From Flavobacterium sp. BFFFF2 (GTDB taxonomy: Bacteria > Bacteroidota > Bacteroidia > Flavobacteriales > Flavobacteriaceae), in NCBI GenBank assembly GCA_002256385.1, contig NKJD01000014.1:17794-81793 (forward strand): 64,000 nt of DNA. The letters are read 5' to 3'. This document shows positions 16,164-25,266 of the stretch, piece after piece (the stretch's first letter is position 1; each line of letters starts with the position of its first letter). The position numbers were made by a program, and so were the translations under genes. The notes under the pieces are model-generated. The model was not told the origin of the DNA. It searched no databases and saw nothing but the letters and a program-made list of their open reading frames with translations.

Positions 16164-17167
16164 GTTTTGAAAAATAAAAAGGGGAAATGCTTCTCTGGCT
16201 TGTCACGAAGTACCTTAATTACCCACGTCATTCGGGCAAATCCCAATCCGTATCCCAGCATTTGATAGCCAAAAGCCCGTAAACTCAATAAGGCCAAATA
16301 CAAGCTTTTATGTTCCCAACACGAGGAGGCTGTTAAAGCCAAAAAATAAGCCAAATAACAAATAATCAAATAGGGAAACTCAACCAGTAAAAGGAGCAAG
16401 GAGAGTACGAGTCCACTCAAAAAAACACTAGGAAAATAATACGTGATTTTGGCATATTCAGGATGCCATTCATTTAAAACAGGTCTGGTGAGTCCAAATT
16501 TGTACACTTGTTTAAAAAACGAGGGCCAACTAATTCTCCGTTTGTGAAATACGCCAGCATCAGCAAAAAATCGGCTTTTGAATCCTAATTTCCACAACCG
16601 AATGCTTAAATCGGGGTCTTCACCCGGATGAATGGTGCCAAAACCACCCGATAATTCAAAAGCCACTTTTGAAAGTCCCATATTAAAACTTCTTGGTTCA
16701 AAGCGGCTTACCGATTTTTTGTTGCCACGAATGCCACCAGTTGTTAAAAAAGAGGTCATCGAAAAATTAATGGCTTTTTGGATGGGCGAAAAGGAAGCAG
16801 CAGCGCTGTCAGGGCCGCCAAAAAAATCGACGTAATGGTGTTGCAATGCCTTGTCAACCTGTTTTAAGTAATCAGGAGGAAGTACACAATCTGAATCAAC
16901 CAAAATCAAATAATCGCCTGTAGCCATTTTCATGCCTACATTTCTGGAGTCGCCAGGACCGGTGTTGGGTTTCTGCAAATACTGTATGGTCAATTTCTGT
17001 GAAAAATCGGCCACCACTTGTTCAGATGAAATGTTGGAACCATCTTCAATGATCACCACTTCAAAGGCCCGATTGAAAGATTGAGCTGCCAAACTTTCAA
17101 GCAATTCTTTAGTTTCCTCGGGTCGGTTGTAAACGGGTACAACGATGGAATAGGTTAAAAGGCTCAT
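16160..17167 (-). CDS. Family 2 glycosyltransferase with C-terminal membrane helices
   Basis: I start it at the ATG at 17167 (MSLLTYSIVVPVYNRPEE) rather than 17188, because the extra seven codons lie in the T-run of the fabI terminator. The 335-residue protein has a GT-A fold: VVPVYNRP at strand 1, GPGDSRNVGM, the DxD-type VDSDCVLPPD near residue 95, and GGFGTIHPGEDPDLSIRL as the acceptor/ED motif. Two or three hydrophobic segments follow after about residue 235, so it is membrane-attached. The donor and acceptor sugars are unknown. It overlaps coaE by 4 bp. Confidence 0.9.
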   Translation of the reverse strand: MSLLTYSIVVPVYNRPEETKELLESLAAQSFNRAFEVVIIEDGSNISSEQVVADFSQKLTIQYLQKPNTGPGDSRNVGMKMATGDYLILVDSDCVLPPDYLKQVDKALQHHYVDFFGGPDSAAASFSPIQKAINFSMTSFLTTGGIRGNKKSVSRFEPRSFNMGLSKVAFELSGGFGTIHPGEDPDLSIRLWKLGFKSRFFADAGVFHKRRISWPSFFKQVYKFGLTRPVLNEWHPEYAKITYYFPSVFLSGLVLSLLLLLVEFPYLIICYLAYFLALTASSCWEHKSLYLALLSLRAFGYQMLGYGLGFARMTWVIKVLRDKPEKHFPFLFFKT

Positions 17168-17177
17168 GTTTTTACAT

Positions 17178-17202
17178 AAAAAAACCACCCGATGGGTGGT
17201 TT
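17178..17202 (-). terminator. Intrinsic terminator after fabI
   Basis: The minus-strand stem AAACCACCC-ATC-GGGTGGTTT is followed by a T run, 4 bp after the fabI stop. The downstream glycosyltransferase may be read by partial readthrough. Confidence 0.85.
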
Positions 17203-17206
17203 CAAA

Positions 17207-18016
17207 TTAGTCTTGAAATGTTTCCATCACCGCCTGACTGACGCCCATATTGGAGAAGCCGCCGTCATTATATAAATTTTGTAAAGTAACCTTTCGTGTT
17301 AAATCAGAAAACATGGCTACCGTATAATTGGCACAATCCAAAGCCGAAGCATTTCCTAATGGGGACATTTTATCCGCATAACTGATAAAACCATCAAATC
17401 CTTTTACACCCTGACCAGCGGTGGTTGGGGTAGGAGATTGTGAAATGGTATTGACCCGTACTTTTTTGTCACGCCCAAAGAAATAACCAAAACTACGTGC
17501 AACCGATTCCAAATAGGCTTTGTTGTCGGCCATATCATTGTAATCAGGAAATACTCTTTGTGCTGCCATATAGGTAAGGGCAACAATAGAACCCCATTCG
17601 TTCATGGCGTCTTTTTGGTACAACACCTGCATCACTTTGTGGAATGAAAGTGCAGAGACGTCCCATCCTTTTTGGGTGTAGTCATAATTTTCTTGGGTGT
17701 AATGATTGCCTTTGCGCACATTTACGGACATCCCAATAGAGTGCAATACAAAGTCCAATTTACCGCCTAAAACCGCCATGGCCTGATCGACCAAGTTTTC
17801 CAAATCAGCAACCGAGGTAGCATCCGCAGGAATGATGGTGGAGCCTGTTTTGTCGGCCAATTCTTTAATGGTTCCCATGCGCATGGCAATAGGTGCATTG
17901 GTTAAAACAAAGGTTCCTCCTTCTTCGTGAACCCGTTGTGCGGTTTTCCAAGCGATGGAATTTTCATCCAAAGCGCCAAAAATGATTCCTCGTTTTCCTT
18001 TTAATAATTCATGCAT
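17207..18016 (-). CDS. fabI: Enoyl-[acyl-carrier-protein] reductase (NADH)
   Basis: This enzyme catalyses the final reduction of each fatty-acid elongation cycle. The 269-residue SDR protein shows the FabI-specific glycine pattern (GIIFGALDENSIAWKTA), the LHSIGMS loop, and the Tyr-X6-Lys active site in PDYNDMADNK near residue 160. The substrate loop SQSPTPTTAGQGVKGF and C-terminal NLYNDGGFSNMGVS are also present. It has its own -7 element and a terminator, so it is essentially monocistronic. Confidence 0.96.
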   Translation of the reverse strand: MHELLKGKRGIIFGALDENSIAWKTAQRVHEEGGTFVLTNAPIAMRMGTIKELADKTGSTIIPADATSVADLENLVDQAMAVLGGKLDFVLHSIGMSVNVRKGNHYTQENYDYTQKGWDVSALSFHKVMQVLYQKDAMNEWGSIVALTYMAAQRVFPDYNDMADNKAYLESVARSFGYFFGRDKKVRVNTISQSPTPTTAGQGVKGFDGFISYADKMSPLGNASALDCANYTVAMFSDLTRKVTLQNLYNDGGFSNMGVSQAVMETFQD

Positions 18017-18040
18017 GATTTGACGGTTTTATAAGATGAA

Positions 18041-18048
18041 CAAAAGTA
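18041..18048 (-). promoter_or_regulatory. Candidate -7 promoter element of fabI
   Basis: The minus strand reads TACTTTTG (TAnnTTTG), 25 bp before the fabI ATG and between recN and fabI. Confidence 0.55.
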
Positions 18049-18058
18049 CATTTATTTT

Positions 18059-19711
18059 TTAGTTTAACAAATGGGCCGCGTGGCTCAATGCCGATTCATT
18101 CGGGTTTTTACCTGAAATCATTTCGGCCAATTCGGCAATACGTTCCGCATGGCTGAGCAAACGCAAACTGGTGGTTGTTTTTTGCCCTTCGGACGATTTC
18201 GACACTTTGTATTGATTGGCCCCTTTGGCTGCAATTTGTGGCAAATGGGTAATGGCAATCAATTGCCTGTTTTTCCCCATTTCGGCCATCATTTCGGCCA
18301 TTTTGGTAGCCACTTCGCCCGATACACCCGTGTCAATTTCATCTAAAATCAACGTAGGCAAGGCTGTATGCGCAGCTAAAATGGATTTTACCACCAACAT
18401 AATCCGCGATTTTTCGCCACCTGAAGCCACTTTGCCAATCAAACCAGGCTGGGTTCCTTTATTGACGGCCAATTCAAACCGCAATTTGTCTGTTCCCAGT
18501 GGTAACAATTCAGTTTCCAAGGTCAATTCAATAGCAAACTGTACGTCGGGCATCCCTAATTTTTTCAGTGGTGTTTCCATGGCTGCAGTTAAATGCGGCA
18601 ATGCAGCTTTTCTGATTCGGTGTAGATCGGCAGCAATTTCAACTGCTTTTTCATGATAATCAGCCACTTGTTTTTCTAATTGTGCAAGATGTTCGGTGGC
18701 CGATTCGTTTTGCAACAACTCATCGGATAAGCGATCTCGTAAACCAATCAATTCGGTAATCGTGTTTAATTGGTGTTTGCGTTGCAATAAATAAATCAAT
18801 TCTAGTTGGGCGTTCACTTGCAACAAGGCGGCAGGGTCTTGCTCCAATTGGTCGTTTTTGAGCTCCAATTCATTGGCACAATCTTGCAATTCAACATATA
18901 CAGATGCAATGCGTTGTTCCAATGTTTCATAATCTTGATGGTACCCAGCAATTTTACCGACATTGATTTTAAGTTGCAACAATTGATTCATCAATCCTGA
19001 TTCTTCTTGGTGAAGAATGTGCAAACCTGTGGTTAAATGCTCACGAATGGTATCAAGGTGCGTCAGTTGTTTTTGTTTGGCCTCGAGTTCATGAAGATCA
19101 AGTAAATCCAATTGGGCTTCAGTTAATTCTTGATAAACAAATTGTGCGTAGTCCCGTTCTGTTTCCCAAGTTTTCAGCTGCGTTTTCGCCAAATCCAGTT
19201 CTTTTTTTGCCTGAGTCCAAAGGTTTCTTTGTTTTTGGTACGCTGTTCGCAGCGCGCCAGTACCAGCCCACGCATCTAGTAAATCATATTGGTACTCGAG
19301 CTCATTCAAATTGCGGTTGTCTTGCTGCGAATGCACATCAATCAATTGTTCACTTAACAAGTTTAATGTGCCTAAATGAACTGGTGAATCATTCACGAAA
19401 GCCCTTGACTTGCCACCGGGTAAAATTTCTCTGCGAATAATGGTGTGTGGATCAAATTCCAAATCATGTTGCTCAAAAAAAGGAGCTAATGTCAAATTAG
19501 AAATGTCAAAATGCGCTTCAATAATGCATTTTTTTTCTTGGTCTTGTACCACCGACCAATCGGCACGTTGGCCTAAAACCAAACCTAGCGCACCTAGAAT
19601 AATTGACTTTCCGGCACCTGTTTCACCAGTGATGGTTGAAAATCCGGATGATAATTTTAAATCAAGTTGATCAATAAGGGCGTAATTAACAATAGTAAGT
19701 TGAGTGAGCAT
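18059..19711 (-). CDS. recN: DNA repair protein RecN
   Basis: This SMC-like ATPase acts in double-strand-break repair. The 550-residue protein has the N-terminal Walker A GETGAGKSIILGALGLVLGQ and a typical RecN start (MLTQLTIVNYALIDQLDL). A long coiled coil runs from about residue 150 to 360. The C-terminal head has ABC signature KVASGGEKSRIMLV and Walker B TLILDEIDTGVSG, then AITHLPQIAA. Length is normal. It ends the bamD-rpoZ-coaBC-DUF4835-recN run of tightly packed genes. Confidence 0.96.
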   Translation of the reverse strand: MLTQLTIVNYALIDQLDLKLSSGFSTITGETGAGKSIILGALGLVLGQRADWSVVQDQEKKCIIEAHFDISNLTLAPFFEQHDLEFDPHTIIRREILPGGKSRAFVNDSPVHLGTLNLLSEQLIDVHSQQDNRNLNELEYQYDLLDAWAGTGALRTAYQKQRNLWTQAKKELDLAKTQLKTWETERDYAQFVYQELTEAQLDLLDLHELEAKQKQLTHLDTIREHLTTGLHILHQEESGLMNQLLQLKINVGKIAGYHQDYETLEQRIASVYVELQDCANELELKNDQLEQDPAALLQVNAQLELIYLLQRKHQLNTITELIGLRDRLSDELLQNESATEHLAQLEKQVADYHEKAVEIAADLHRIRKAALPHLTAAMETPLKKLGMPDVQFAIELTLETELLPLGTDKLRFELAVNKGTQPGLIGKVASGGEKSRIMLVVKSILAAHTALPTLILDEIDTGVSGEVATKMAEMMAEMGKNRQLIAITHLPQIAAKGANQYKVSKSSEGQKTTTSLRLLSHAERIAELAEMISGKNPNESALSHAAHLLN

Positions 19712-19723
19712 GGCAAAAAAATC

Positions 19724-20641
19724 TTATTTGAGGGTTTCCCATTTGGAGGCGTGTAAAGGAGCAATTTGTTCGAGTAACGGCCTAATTGGCTCCCCGTTTT
19801 CACGTGGACCGGCCGTAAATATGGAAGTGATTTCATCTACTTTGGCGTCAAAAAACAAGCGGTTTAACAAAGAATTGGGCCGTACTTTATACAACGCCGA
19901 TAGCGTAATAAGGGCATTTTTTATTTGTTCTTTGGCTTCTTTTTGGTCTTTATACATCATGTCTAGGCCATCATAATGATAGTTGTATAAGGCATCTCGA
20001 TAGGGCTGGTAGGTGGGTGACATCAAATCAGAAATCAAGAAATAACGATTGATGAGGCCGCCTTCGCCTTGCGTCCAGCCTTTGCTTCCACTTGATTGGG
20101 CTGTGACCAATACTTGTTGGGCCTGATTTAGTGCGGCTTTACCACCTAAAGCGCTAAAGCTATCCTGATCAAGACCGATAATTAAATAGCTATAAAAGGC
20201 AAAAACCGAGATCAAGTTTGAGTCAAATGAATTGATGTTAAAAATGAGCTGATCAAATTCATTATATTTAAAGGCAAAGTCTTTGTCGTTAAAGTTAAAG
20301 ATGGGCGATGAATAGGTCGAATTGAAAACTGGCCTATTGCTTTGAACTTGTAAAGTGGCTTCAAAATTGCCTGAGTCATAGCCATTCACCGTGATAAAAA
20401 ACGAGCAGCTTATTTTTTCTGTTGCTTTAAAAGGGTCGCCAGTCCAATCTGTACTATTTAACAAATCGGTTAATGATTTTTCAAGTGTCTTAAAAATTTG
20501 CACATTGGGCGAAGCCAATTGCTCGGTATTTACCGTAACTCGTGCATTTAATTGCTGTGCATGTGTCAATCCAGTGGCAAATAAAAGCCCCCATGCAAAC
20601 CAGCTAAGACAAGTGTGTAAGTACTTTTTGAAAAATATCAT
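19724..20641 (-). CDS. DUF4835 envelope protein (called PorD in some annotations)
   Basis: This is a 305-residue secreted protein with a signal peptide of about 28 residues ending LTHAQ. The mature part begins QLNARVTVNTEQLASPN and includes TDWTGDPF, STYSSPIFNFNDKDF and DQDSFSALGGK, the pattern of the DUF4835 family found next to coaBC and recN across flavobacteria. The family has been named PorD and tentatively linked to type IX secretion; I recall that link rather than see it here. The N-terminal 38 bases overlap the end of coaBC, so translation is coupled. The window also encodes three T9SS substrates. Confidence 0.8.
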   Translation of the reverse strand: MIFFKKYLHTCLSWFAWGLLFATGLTHAQQLNARVTVNTEQLASPNVQIFKTLEKSLTDLLNSTDWTGDPFKATEKISCSFFITVNGYDSGNFEATLQVQSNRPVFNSTYSSPIFNFNDKDFAFKYNEFDQLIFNINSFDSNLISVFAFYSYLIIGLDQDSFSALGGKAALNQAQQVLVTAQSSGSKGWTQGEGGLINRYFLISDLMSPTYQPYRDALYNYHYDGLDMMYKDQKEAKEQIKNALITLSALYKVRPNSLLNRLFFDAKVDEITSIFTAGPRENGEPIRPLLEQIAPLHASKWETLK

Positions 20642-21806
20642 AAGCTACTTTTTCTTTGGATAATAACGGAAGTTCGGTGTGTTCACCAGAAGTTTCAATG
20701 AGGGTTACTTTGTTAGTTTGCGTGCCGAATCCGGCGCCTTCATCGCGAAGCGAATTTAACACAATCAGGTCTAAATTTTTATTTTTTAACTTCTGTGTGG
20801 CATAGAATATTTCATTTTGGGTCTCTAACGCAAAACCCACCAAATATTGTCTGGTTTTTTGTTTACCCATTTCAGCCAAAATATCAGGGTTTTTGACCAA
20901 TTCAATGGTGAAAGAATCGCTTGTTTTTTTAATTTTTTCTACGGCCATTTCGGCTGGCCTGTAATCTGCCACCGCTGCACTGGCAATTGCGATGTCCATG
21001 TCTGCATATCGTGCCATTACGGCTTGTTGCATGTCAACAGCCGATTGCACGCGAATAAGTTCCAGTTGGTCATGGCTTAATTGCAAAGTGGATGGTCCTG
21101 TGATTAGACTCACTTGGGCGCCCATTTTTAGGGCCATTTTCGCCAATTCAAAGCCCATTAAACCAGTTGAATGATTGCCAATAAATCGGACAGGGTCAAT
21201 GGCTTCATAAGTGGGACCTGCGGTAATGAGGACTTTTTTGCCTGACAATGGTTTAATTCCCAATTCAGCTTCTAACAGTGCAACAATATGTTCTGGTTCG
21301 GCCATGCGGCCTTCGCCTTCTAATCCACTTGCCAAAAAACCATTTTCGGCTGGTATCACTTTAACGCCATGATTTTCTATTCGTTGCAACGATTCCAAAA
21401 AAGTTGGATGGCGGTACATGTCCAAATCCATAGCAGGGGCGACCCAAACGGGGCATTTGGCCGAAAAATAAATGGCCATCAGCAAATTGTCACATTGGCC
21501 GTAAGCCATTTTAGATAGTGTGTTGGCAGTTGCTGGGGCAATGACAATAAGGTCTGCCCACAATGCCAAATCAACATGGTGGTTCCAAATACCCGTATCG
21601 TCTTTAACGAATTTTGTTAACACAGGGCGTTGAGACAGTGTTGCTAAAGTGAGTGGGGTACAAAAATCATGTGCCGAAGGGGTCATTACAACCTGCACTT
21701 CGGCACCCGATTTTTTAAATAAACGAACCAAGTAGGCAGCTTTATAGGCAGCTATTCCTCCGGTTATTCCTAGGAGAATTTTCTGGTTCTTCAATACGGA
21801 AGACAT
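20604..21806 (-). CDS. coaBC: Bifunctional phosphopantothenoylcysteine decarboxylase / phosphopantothenate-cysteine ligase
   Basis: This enzyme performs two steps of coenzyme A synthesis. The 400-residue protein has an N-terminal FMN-dependent CoaC half (GITGGIAAYKAAYLVRLFKK, the PSAHDF motif, the PAMDLDMYRHP active-site segment) and a C-terminal CoaB half (LITAGPTYEAIDPVRFIGNHSTGLMG, SAAVADYRP, KNPDIL). The CoaC His-Asn region and CoaB nucleotide loop look intact. It lies 6 bp after rpoZ and overlaps DUF4835 by 38 bp. Confidence 0.96.
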   Translation of the reverse strand: MSSVLKNQKILLGITGGIAAYKAAYLVRLFKKSGAEVQVVMTPSAHDFCTPLTLATLSQRPVLTKFVKDDTGIWNHHVDLALWADLIVIAPATANTLSKMAYGQCDNLLMAIYFSAKCPVWVAPAMDLDMYRHPTFLESLQRIENHGVKVIPAENGFLASGLEGEGRMAEPEHIVALLEAELGIKPLSGKKVLITAGPTYEAIDPVRFIGNHSTGLMGFELAKMALKMGAQVSLITGPSTLQLSHDQLELIRVQSAVDMQQAVMARYADMDIAIASAAVADYRPAEMAVEKIKKTSDSFTIELVKNPDILAEMGKQKTRQYLVGFALETQNEIFYATQKLKNKNLDLIVLNSLRDEGAGFGTQTNKVTLIETSGEHTELPLLSKEKVAYDIFQKVLTHLS

Positions 21807-21812
21807 CTTGTC

Positions 21813-22130
21813 TTATTTGGCTCCGTCTCTGTAATACACTTTGTCTTCCATCCACTCTTGAACAGCCAAGGCGTGTGGTTTTGCTAATTTCTCGTAGTGT
21901 TTAGACACTTCGATTTGCTCTTTATTTTCGAACACTTCTTCTAAACTGTCGTTGTAAGTGGCAAACTCTTCTAGTTTTTCGGTCAATTCACGTTTAATTT
22001 CAGCATTGATCTGATTCGCTCTGCGTGAAATAATCGTAATGGCCTCATAGATATTGCCAGTTGGTTCTTCAATTTTACTGCGGTTATAAGTCACCGTATT
22101 TACAGGTGCTGGGCTTCTTTTGATATCCAT
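21813..22130 (-). CDS. rpoZ: RNA polymerase omega subunit, Bacteroidota type
   Basis: This is a 105-residue protein with the diverged omega form typical of flavobacteria. The core NIYEAITIISRRANQINAEIK corresponds to the omega RVxxAxxRAxQL region that latches the beta-prime subunit. The C-terminus EWMEDKVYYRD is also typical. Its position between bamD (3-bp gap) and coaBC (6-bp gap) matches the usual order in the group and strengthens the call. Confidence 0.88.
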   Translation of the reverse strand: MDIKRSPAPVNTVTYNRSKIEEPTGNIYEAITIISRRANQINAEIKRELTEKLEEFATYNDSLEEVFENKEQIEVSKHYEKLAKPHALAVQEWMEDKVYYRDGAK

Positions 22131-22133
22131 GGT

Positions 22134-22943
22134 TTATTTATTTAAAAAGGGTTTTAAATCTGTTTCAATTCGAACCAACATTTCGTCAGCTTTTGATTTG
22201 TAAGTGGTATTGGCGTTAAATTTTATTAAAGTATTGTATGCAACTTTAGCGTTTTTTAATCGATCGCCCATTTTATTTTGTACGCTGTTGATTGCGTAAA
22301 AATAAGCCGCTTTCAATCGAATAAACAAGGCTTCTTCTTTGTAACGGGTACCTGGGAAATCATTAATGAAATTGTCAAGGTTAACCATTGCTGAAGCATA
22401 ATCTGAAATTTGAAAATACTGTTTGGCAATTTCAAAGTATTTTTTTTCTAATTTTTCACGTAAAACGGTCATCAACTGATTCGCTTCCGTCATGTAAGAA
22501 GAATTCGGATAGGTGTCAATAAACAATTGCAACCGATCGATGGCCTTTAACGTATCTTCTTGATCTAAGGAATAACGCGGTGATAATTTCGTGTAACTTT
22601 TAGCCCCTAAAAAGGCGCATTCTTCTACATTTTTGCTGGCCGGATAGTTTGAAACAAAACTTTCAAATTGATAATTAGCCAAATAAAACTGTTCTGTTTT
22701 ATAATAAGAATTCGCAAACATGTAGAACATGTCTTCTCCTTCTGGCCGACCTTTGTAATTTGACACCATTTGCTCACTCAAACGAATCACTTTTTGGTAT
22801 TTCTTTTTGTTGAATTGTTTGGTAGCTTCGGCCAACTTAACCTCCATATCTTCACTTTTCAGTGCTCTCTGGAAAGAACTGCACGAATTGAGTGTGATCA
22901 ATAGGAGGAATAACGATGTGATTTTTATGGTTAGGCCTTTCAT
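22134..22943 (-). CDS. bamD: Outer-membrane assembly lipoprotein BamD
   Basis: This is a component of the beta-barrel assembly machine, inner leaflet of the outer membrane. The 269-residue product has a lipobox (LITLNSCSS) followed by TPR-like helical repeats: FNKKKYQKVIRLSEQMV, MFANSYYKTEQFYLANYQFESFV, AKSYTKLSPRYSLDQEDTLKAID and SDYASAMVNLDNFINDFP. Length fits. It heads a five-gene unit and has a TATTTTTG -7 element about 38 bp upstream. Confidence 0.93.
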   Translation of the reverse strand: MKGLTIKITSLFLLLITLNSCSSFQRALKSEDMEVKLAEATKQFNKKKYQKVIRLSEQMVSNYKGRPEGEDMFYMFANSYYKTEQFYLANYQFESFVSNYPASKNVEECAFLGAKSYTKLSPRYSLDQEDTLKAIDRLQLFIDTYPNSSYMTEANQLMTVLREKLEKKYFEIAKQYFQISDYASAMVNLDNFINDFPGTRYKEEALFIRLKAAYFYAINSVQNKMGDRLKNAKVAYNTLIKFNANTTYKSKADEMLVRIETDLKPFLNK

Positions 22944-22980
22944 TTTGAATAGCTTAGCTTTTCTGGGTGATACAAGGGGG

Positions 22981-22988
22981 CAAAAATA
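22981..22988 (-). promoter_or_regulatory. Candidate -7 promoter element of the bamD operon
   Basis: The minus strand reads TATTTTTG (TAnnTTTG), between the dapA stop and the bamD start. Confidence 0.5.
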
Positions 22989-23016
22989 GGCTTATTTGCT
23001 GAGAATAAAAATAATT

Positions 23017-23913
23017 TTAGCAATACGCTAAGATTTTTAATTGATTTAATTCACTTTTTATTTTGTTTTTTAAAGCGTCATCTGCATCCACCAATGGCAA
23101 CCTTACAACCGATTCGCACAAGCCCAATTGCGCCATTAATTCTTTGATGCCAGCCGGATTGCCCTGTTCAAAAATCAAATCAATTGAATGCATAAGCTGA
23201 TAATGCAGCGCGTAGGCCTCATCGGTTTGGCGAGCCAATGCCAATTGCACCATTTTTGAAAATGGTTTTGGCAATCCTTCACCTAGGACCGAAATCACAC
23301 CCGATCCACCTGCGAGAATCATCGGTAAAGTAATCATGTCGTCGCCCGAAATGATTAAAAAATCTTTTTTTGGATTGTCCTTTATAAGTCGCATGGCTTG
23401 CACCACATCGCCTGCAGCTTCTTTGATGGCCACAATATTTGAGAATGAAGCGGCCAAACGGAATACCGTTTCAGGAAGCATGTTGCTTGCTGTTCTTCCC
23501 GGTACATTATACAAAATAATCGGTTTGGTTGTTGATTCTGCAATGGCTTTAAAATGTTGAAAAATGCCTTCTTGCGTTGGTTTATTATAATAGGGAGAAA
23601 CAGATAATATTGCGTCAAATGCGCTTAAATCGCGGGTTTGGATTTCTTCAATCACTTGTTGGGTATTGTTTCCGCCAATGCCTAAGACCAAAGGAATACG
23701 GCCCGCGTTGGCAGCCACAATAGTGTCAATGACCAACCCTTTTTCTTGGTCCGATAAGGTAGCACTTTCGGCAGTGGTTCCTAAAACAACGATATAATCA
23801 ATGCCATTTTCAATTTGAAATTGAACCAAGCGTTTCAATGCTTCAATATCGATCGATGAATCTTTTTTAAATGGTGTAATAAGTGCCACACCAGTTCCAA
23901 TGAGTTTTTGCAT
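23017..23913 (-). CDS. dapA: 4-hydroxy-tetrahydrodipicolinate synthase
   Basis: This aldolase-type enzyme condenses pyruvate with aspartate semialdehyde in lysine/diaminopimelate synthesis. The 298-residue TIM barrel has [10 protein letters not shown] at the N-terminus and the Thr pair in GTTAESATL. The relay Tyr lies in [23 protein letters not shown] follows, and the Schiff-base Lys is in [10 protein letters not shown] near residue 160. It starts 3 bp after the upstream DUF6913-like gene. Confidence 0.96.
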   Translation of the reverse strand: MQKLIGTGVALITPFKKDSSIDIEALKRLVQFQIENGIDYIVVLGTTAESATLSDQEKGLVIDTIVAANAGRIPLVLGIGGNNTQQVIEEIQTRDLSAFDAILSVSPYYNKPTQEGIFQHFKAIAESTTKPIILYNVPGRTASNMLPETVFRLAASFSNIVAIKEAAGDVVQAMRLIKDNPKKDFLIISGDDMITLPMILAGGSGVISVLGEGLPKPFSKMVQLALARQTDEAYALHYQLMHSIDLIFEQGNPAGIKELMAQLGLCESVVRLPLVDADDALKNKIKSELNQLKILAYC

Positions 23914-23916
23914 GGG

Positions 23917-24438
23917 TTATGATTGAATTTTTAACAAAGGTAAATAAGTAAACAATTCCTTTACAAAAGTTTCGGGTTTTTGAATGGAAGTGCCAATCAT
24001 CAGATGATTTAACCGATGATCAGTTGAAGAAAGTCCTACTTTTAAGCCCGCTTTGGTGTCATGAGAAGCCAAGCAGAGCAGGGGAGCGCCCTCTTCAAAA
24101 AAGTTGATCAGCAGATCGTAGTTTGGTTTTGCCCAACTTAAAAAATGGCCAGGTAGCCAAGCCCCTTGCCAATTCATTTCCCAATTTCCAAAAAAAGTGG
24201 GTGGCAATGGGGCTTTTCGGTCTTTTTTTGATTTATAAATCAAGAAATGAACGTCTGTTGCTAAAATGCCATTTTTGATGAGTGATTGCAGTAGTTGGTC
24301 AAAATAAGGTGCCGATGTTTCATTTAACAACACCGCAACCTTACTAATTTGGCCATTATATTGCAATGCCAAAGGTTGATCGAGTTTGTTTTCGAAACGT
24401 TTTTTTAACACAAAATGCTTGATAGCATCTAAAAACAT
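23917..24438 (-). CDS. Conserved hypothetical protein, DUF6913-like
   Basis: This 173-residue cytoplasmic-looking protein has no signal peptide. The sequence fits the small flavobacterial family commonly found immediately upstream of dapA (here a 3-bp gap). Visible features are a basic N-terminus (FVLKKRFENKL), VAVLLNETSAPYFDQLLQSL, NWQGAWLPGHFLSWAKPNYDLLINF and LMIGTSIQKPETFVKELFTYL. Role unknown; co-transcription with dapA is the only clue. Confidence 0.75.
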   Translation of the reverse strand: MFLDAIKHFVLKKRFENKLDQPLALQYNGQISKVAVLLNETSAPYFDQLLQSLIKNGILATDVHFLIYKSKKDRKAPLPPTFFGNWEMNWQGAWLPGHFLSWAKPNYDLLINFFEEGAPLLCLASHDTKAGLKVGLSSTDHRLNHLMIGTSIQKPETFVKELFTYLPLLKIQS

Positions 24439-24457
24439 ACTACTTTTACTTTTTGTA

Positions 24458-24465
24458 CAAAAGTA
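24458..24465 (-). promoter_or_regulatory. Candidate -7 element for the DUF6913-dapA transcript
   Basis: The minus strand reads TACTTTTG (TAnnTTTG), 20 bp before the ATG at 24438, in the divergent gap to the 5'-nucleotidase genes. Confidence 0.5.
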
Positions 24466-24516
24466 TCAAATTTCATGAGGCCAACCCCCATTCTTTTAAA
24501 AAACGCAATCGATTTC

Positions 24517-25263
24517 ATGCGTCTTTTGTTTCTTTCTTTTTTTCTGCTCTTTATTGCTTCTTGCGGGCATCAAAATTATGAACTGCGCAGAGCCCAAGCC
24601 AAAGAAGTTAAAATTACGGCTCAATTGGCCACCGACTCTGTCATTGACAGATATATCGCCCCGTATCGCAAAACCTTAGATGACCAATTGAATCAGACAT
24701 TGTCAAATGCACCCAAAACCATCGATAAATCGGGCGAATGGCAAACCCCCATGGGGAACCTACTTGCCGATGTGACCATGGAACGAGGCAATCCTATTTT
24801 TCTGCAATTGAAAGGCATGCGCATTGATGGCTGTTTGCTGAATCATGGTGGCATTCGTACCATTATTCCGCAAGGTACGCTGACCGCGCGCAATGCTTAT
24901 GAAGTGATGCCTTTTGAGAATAGCGCCGTAGTGATTGAATTAGATGGCGCAGCAATATTAACGCTTTGTCAGTATATTTTAGATGAAAAAAAACCACATC
25001 CTTTGGCGGGCGTTCAATTTAAAATAACTGCCGATGGCAAAGCTGCTGATGTAAGCATTCAAGGGAAACCAATCGATTTATCAAAACATTATTTTATTGT
25101 AACTTCCGATTATTTGGCCAATGGAGGCGATGCGATGTTGTTTTTTAAAAAGGGTTTTTCCAGAATAGATCTCAACTACAAATTGCGTGACATGCTCATC
25201 GATTATTTTAAAAATCATCCGTCAGTTGAAGCCGCAACGGATGTTAGAATTATAAAAAATTAA
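24517..25263 (+). CDS. 5'-nucleotidase C-terminal domain lipoprotein (half of a split enzyme)
   Basis: I choose the ATG at 24517 because it gives a clean lipoprotein signal (MRLLFLSFFLLFIASCGHQ); the ORF-track start adds 14 residues before it. The roughly 248-residue product matches the substrate-binding C-terminal domain of UshA-type 5'-nucleotidases: MGNLLADVTMER, NHGGIRTIIPQGTLTARNAYEV, MPFENSAVVIELDG and IVTSDYLANGGDAML. The catalytic metallophosphatase domain is the next gene, 3 bp away. In the classical enzyme both halves are one chain with the catalytic half first, so here they are split and in reverse order. Confidence 0.9.
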   Translation: MRLLFLSFFLLFIASCGHQNYELRRAQAKEVKITAQLATDSVIDRYIAPYRKTLDDQLNQTLSNAPKTIDKSGEWQTPMGNLLADVTMERGNPIFLQLKGMRIDGCLLNHGGIRTIIPQGTLTARNAYEVMPFENSAVVIELDGAAILTLCQYILDEKKPHPLAGVQFKITADGKAADVSIQGKPIDLSKHYFIVTSDYLANGGDAMLFFKKGFSRIDLNYKLRDMLIDYFKNHPSVEAATDVRIIKN

Positions 25264-25266
25264 ACC

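Noticed and set aside
17168-17188. Longer start for the glycosyltransferase
   Set aside because: The extra codons fall in the T-run of the fabI terminator, and the family alignment begins at MSLLTYSIVVPVYN.
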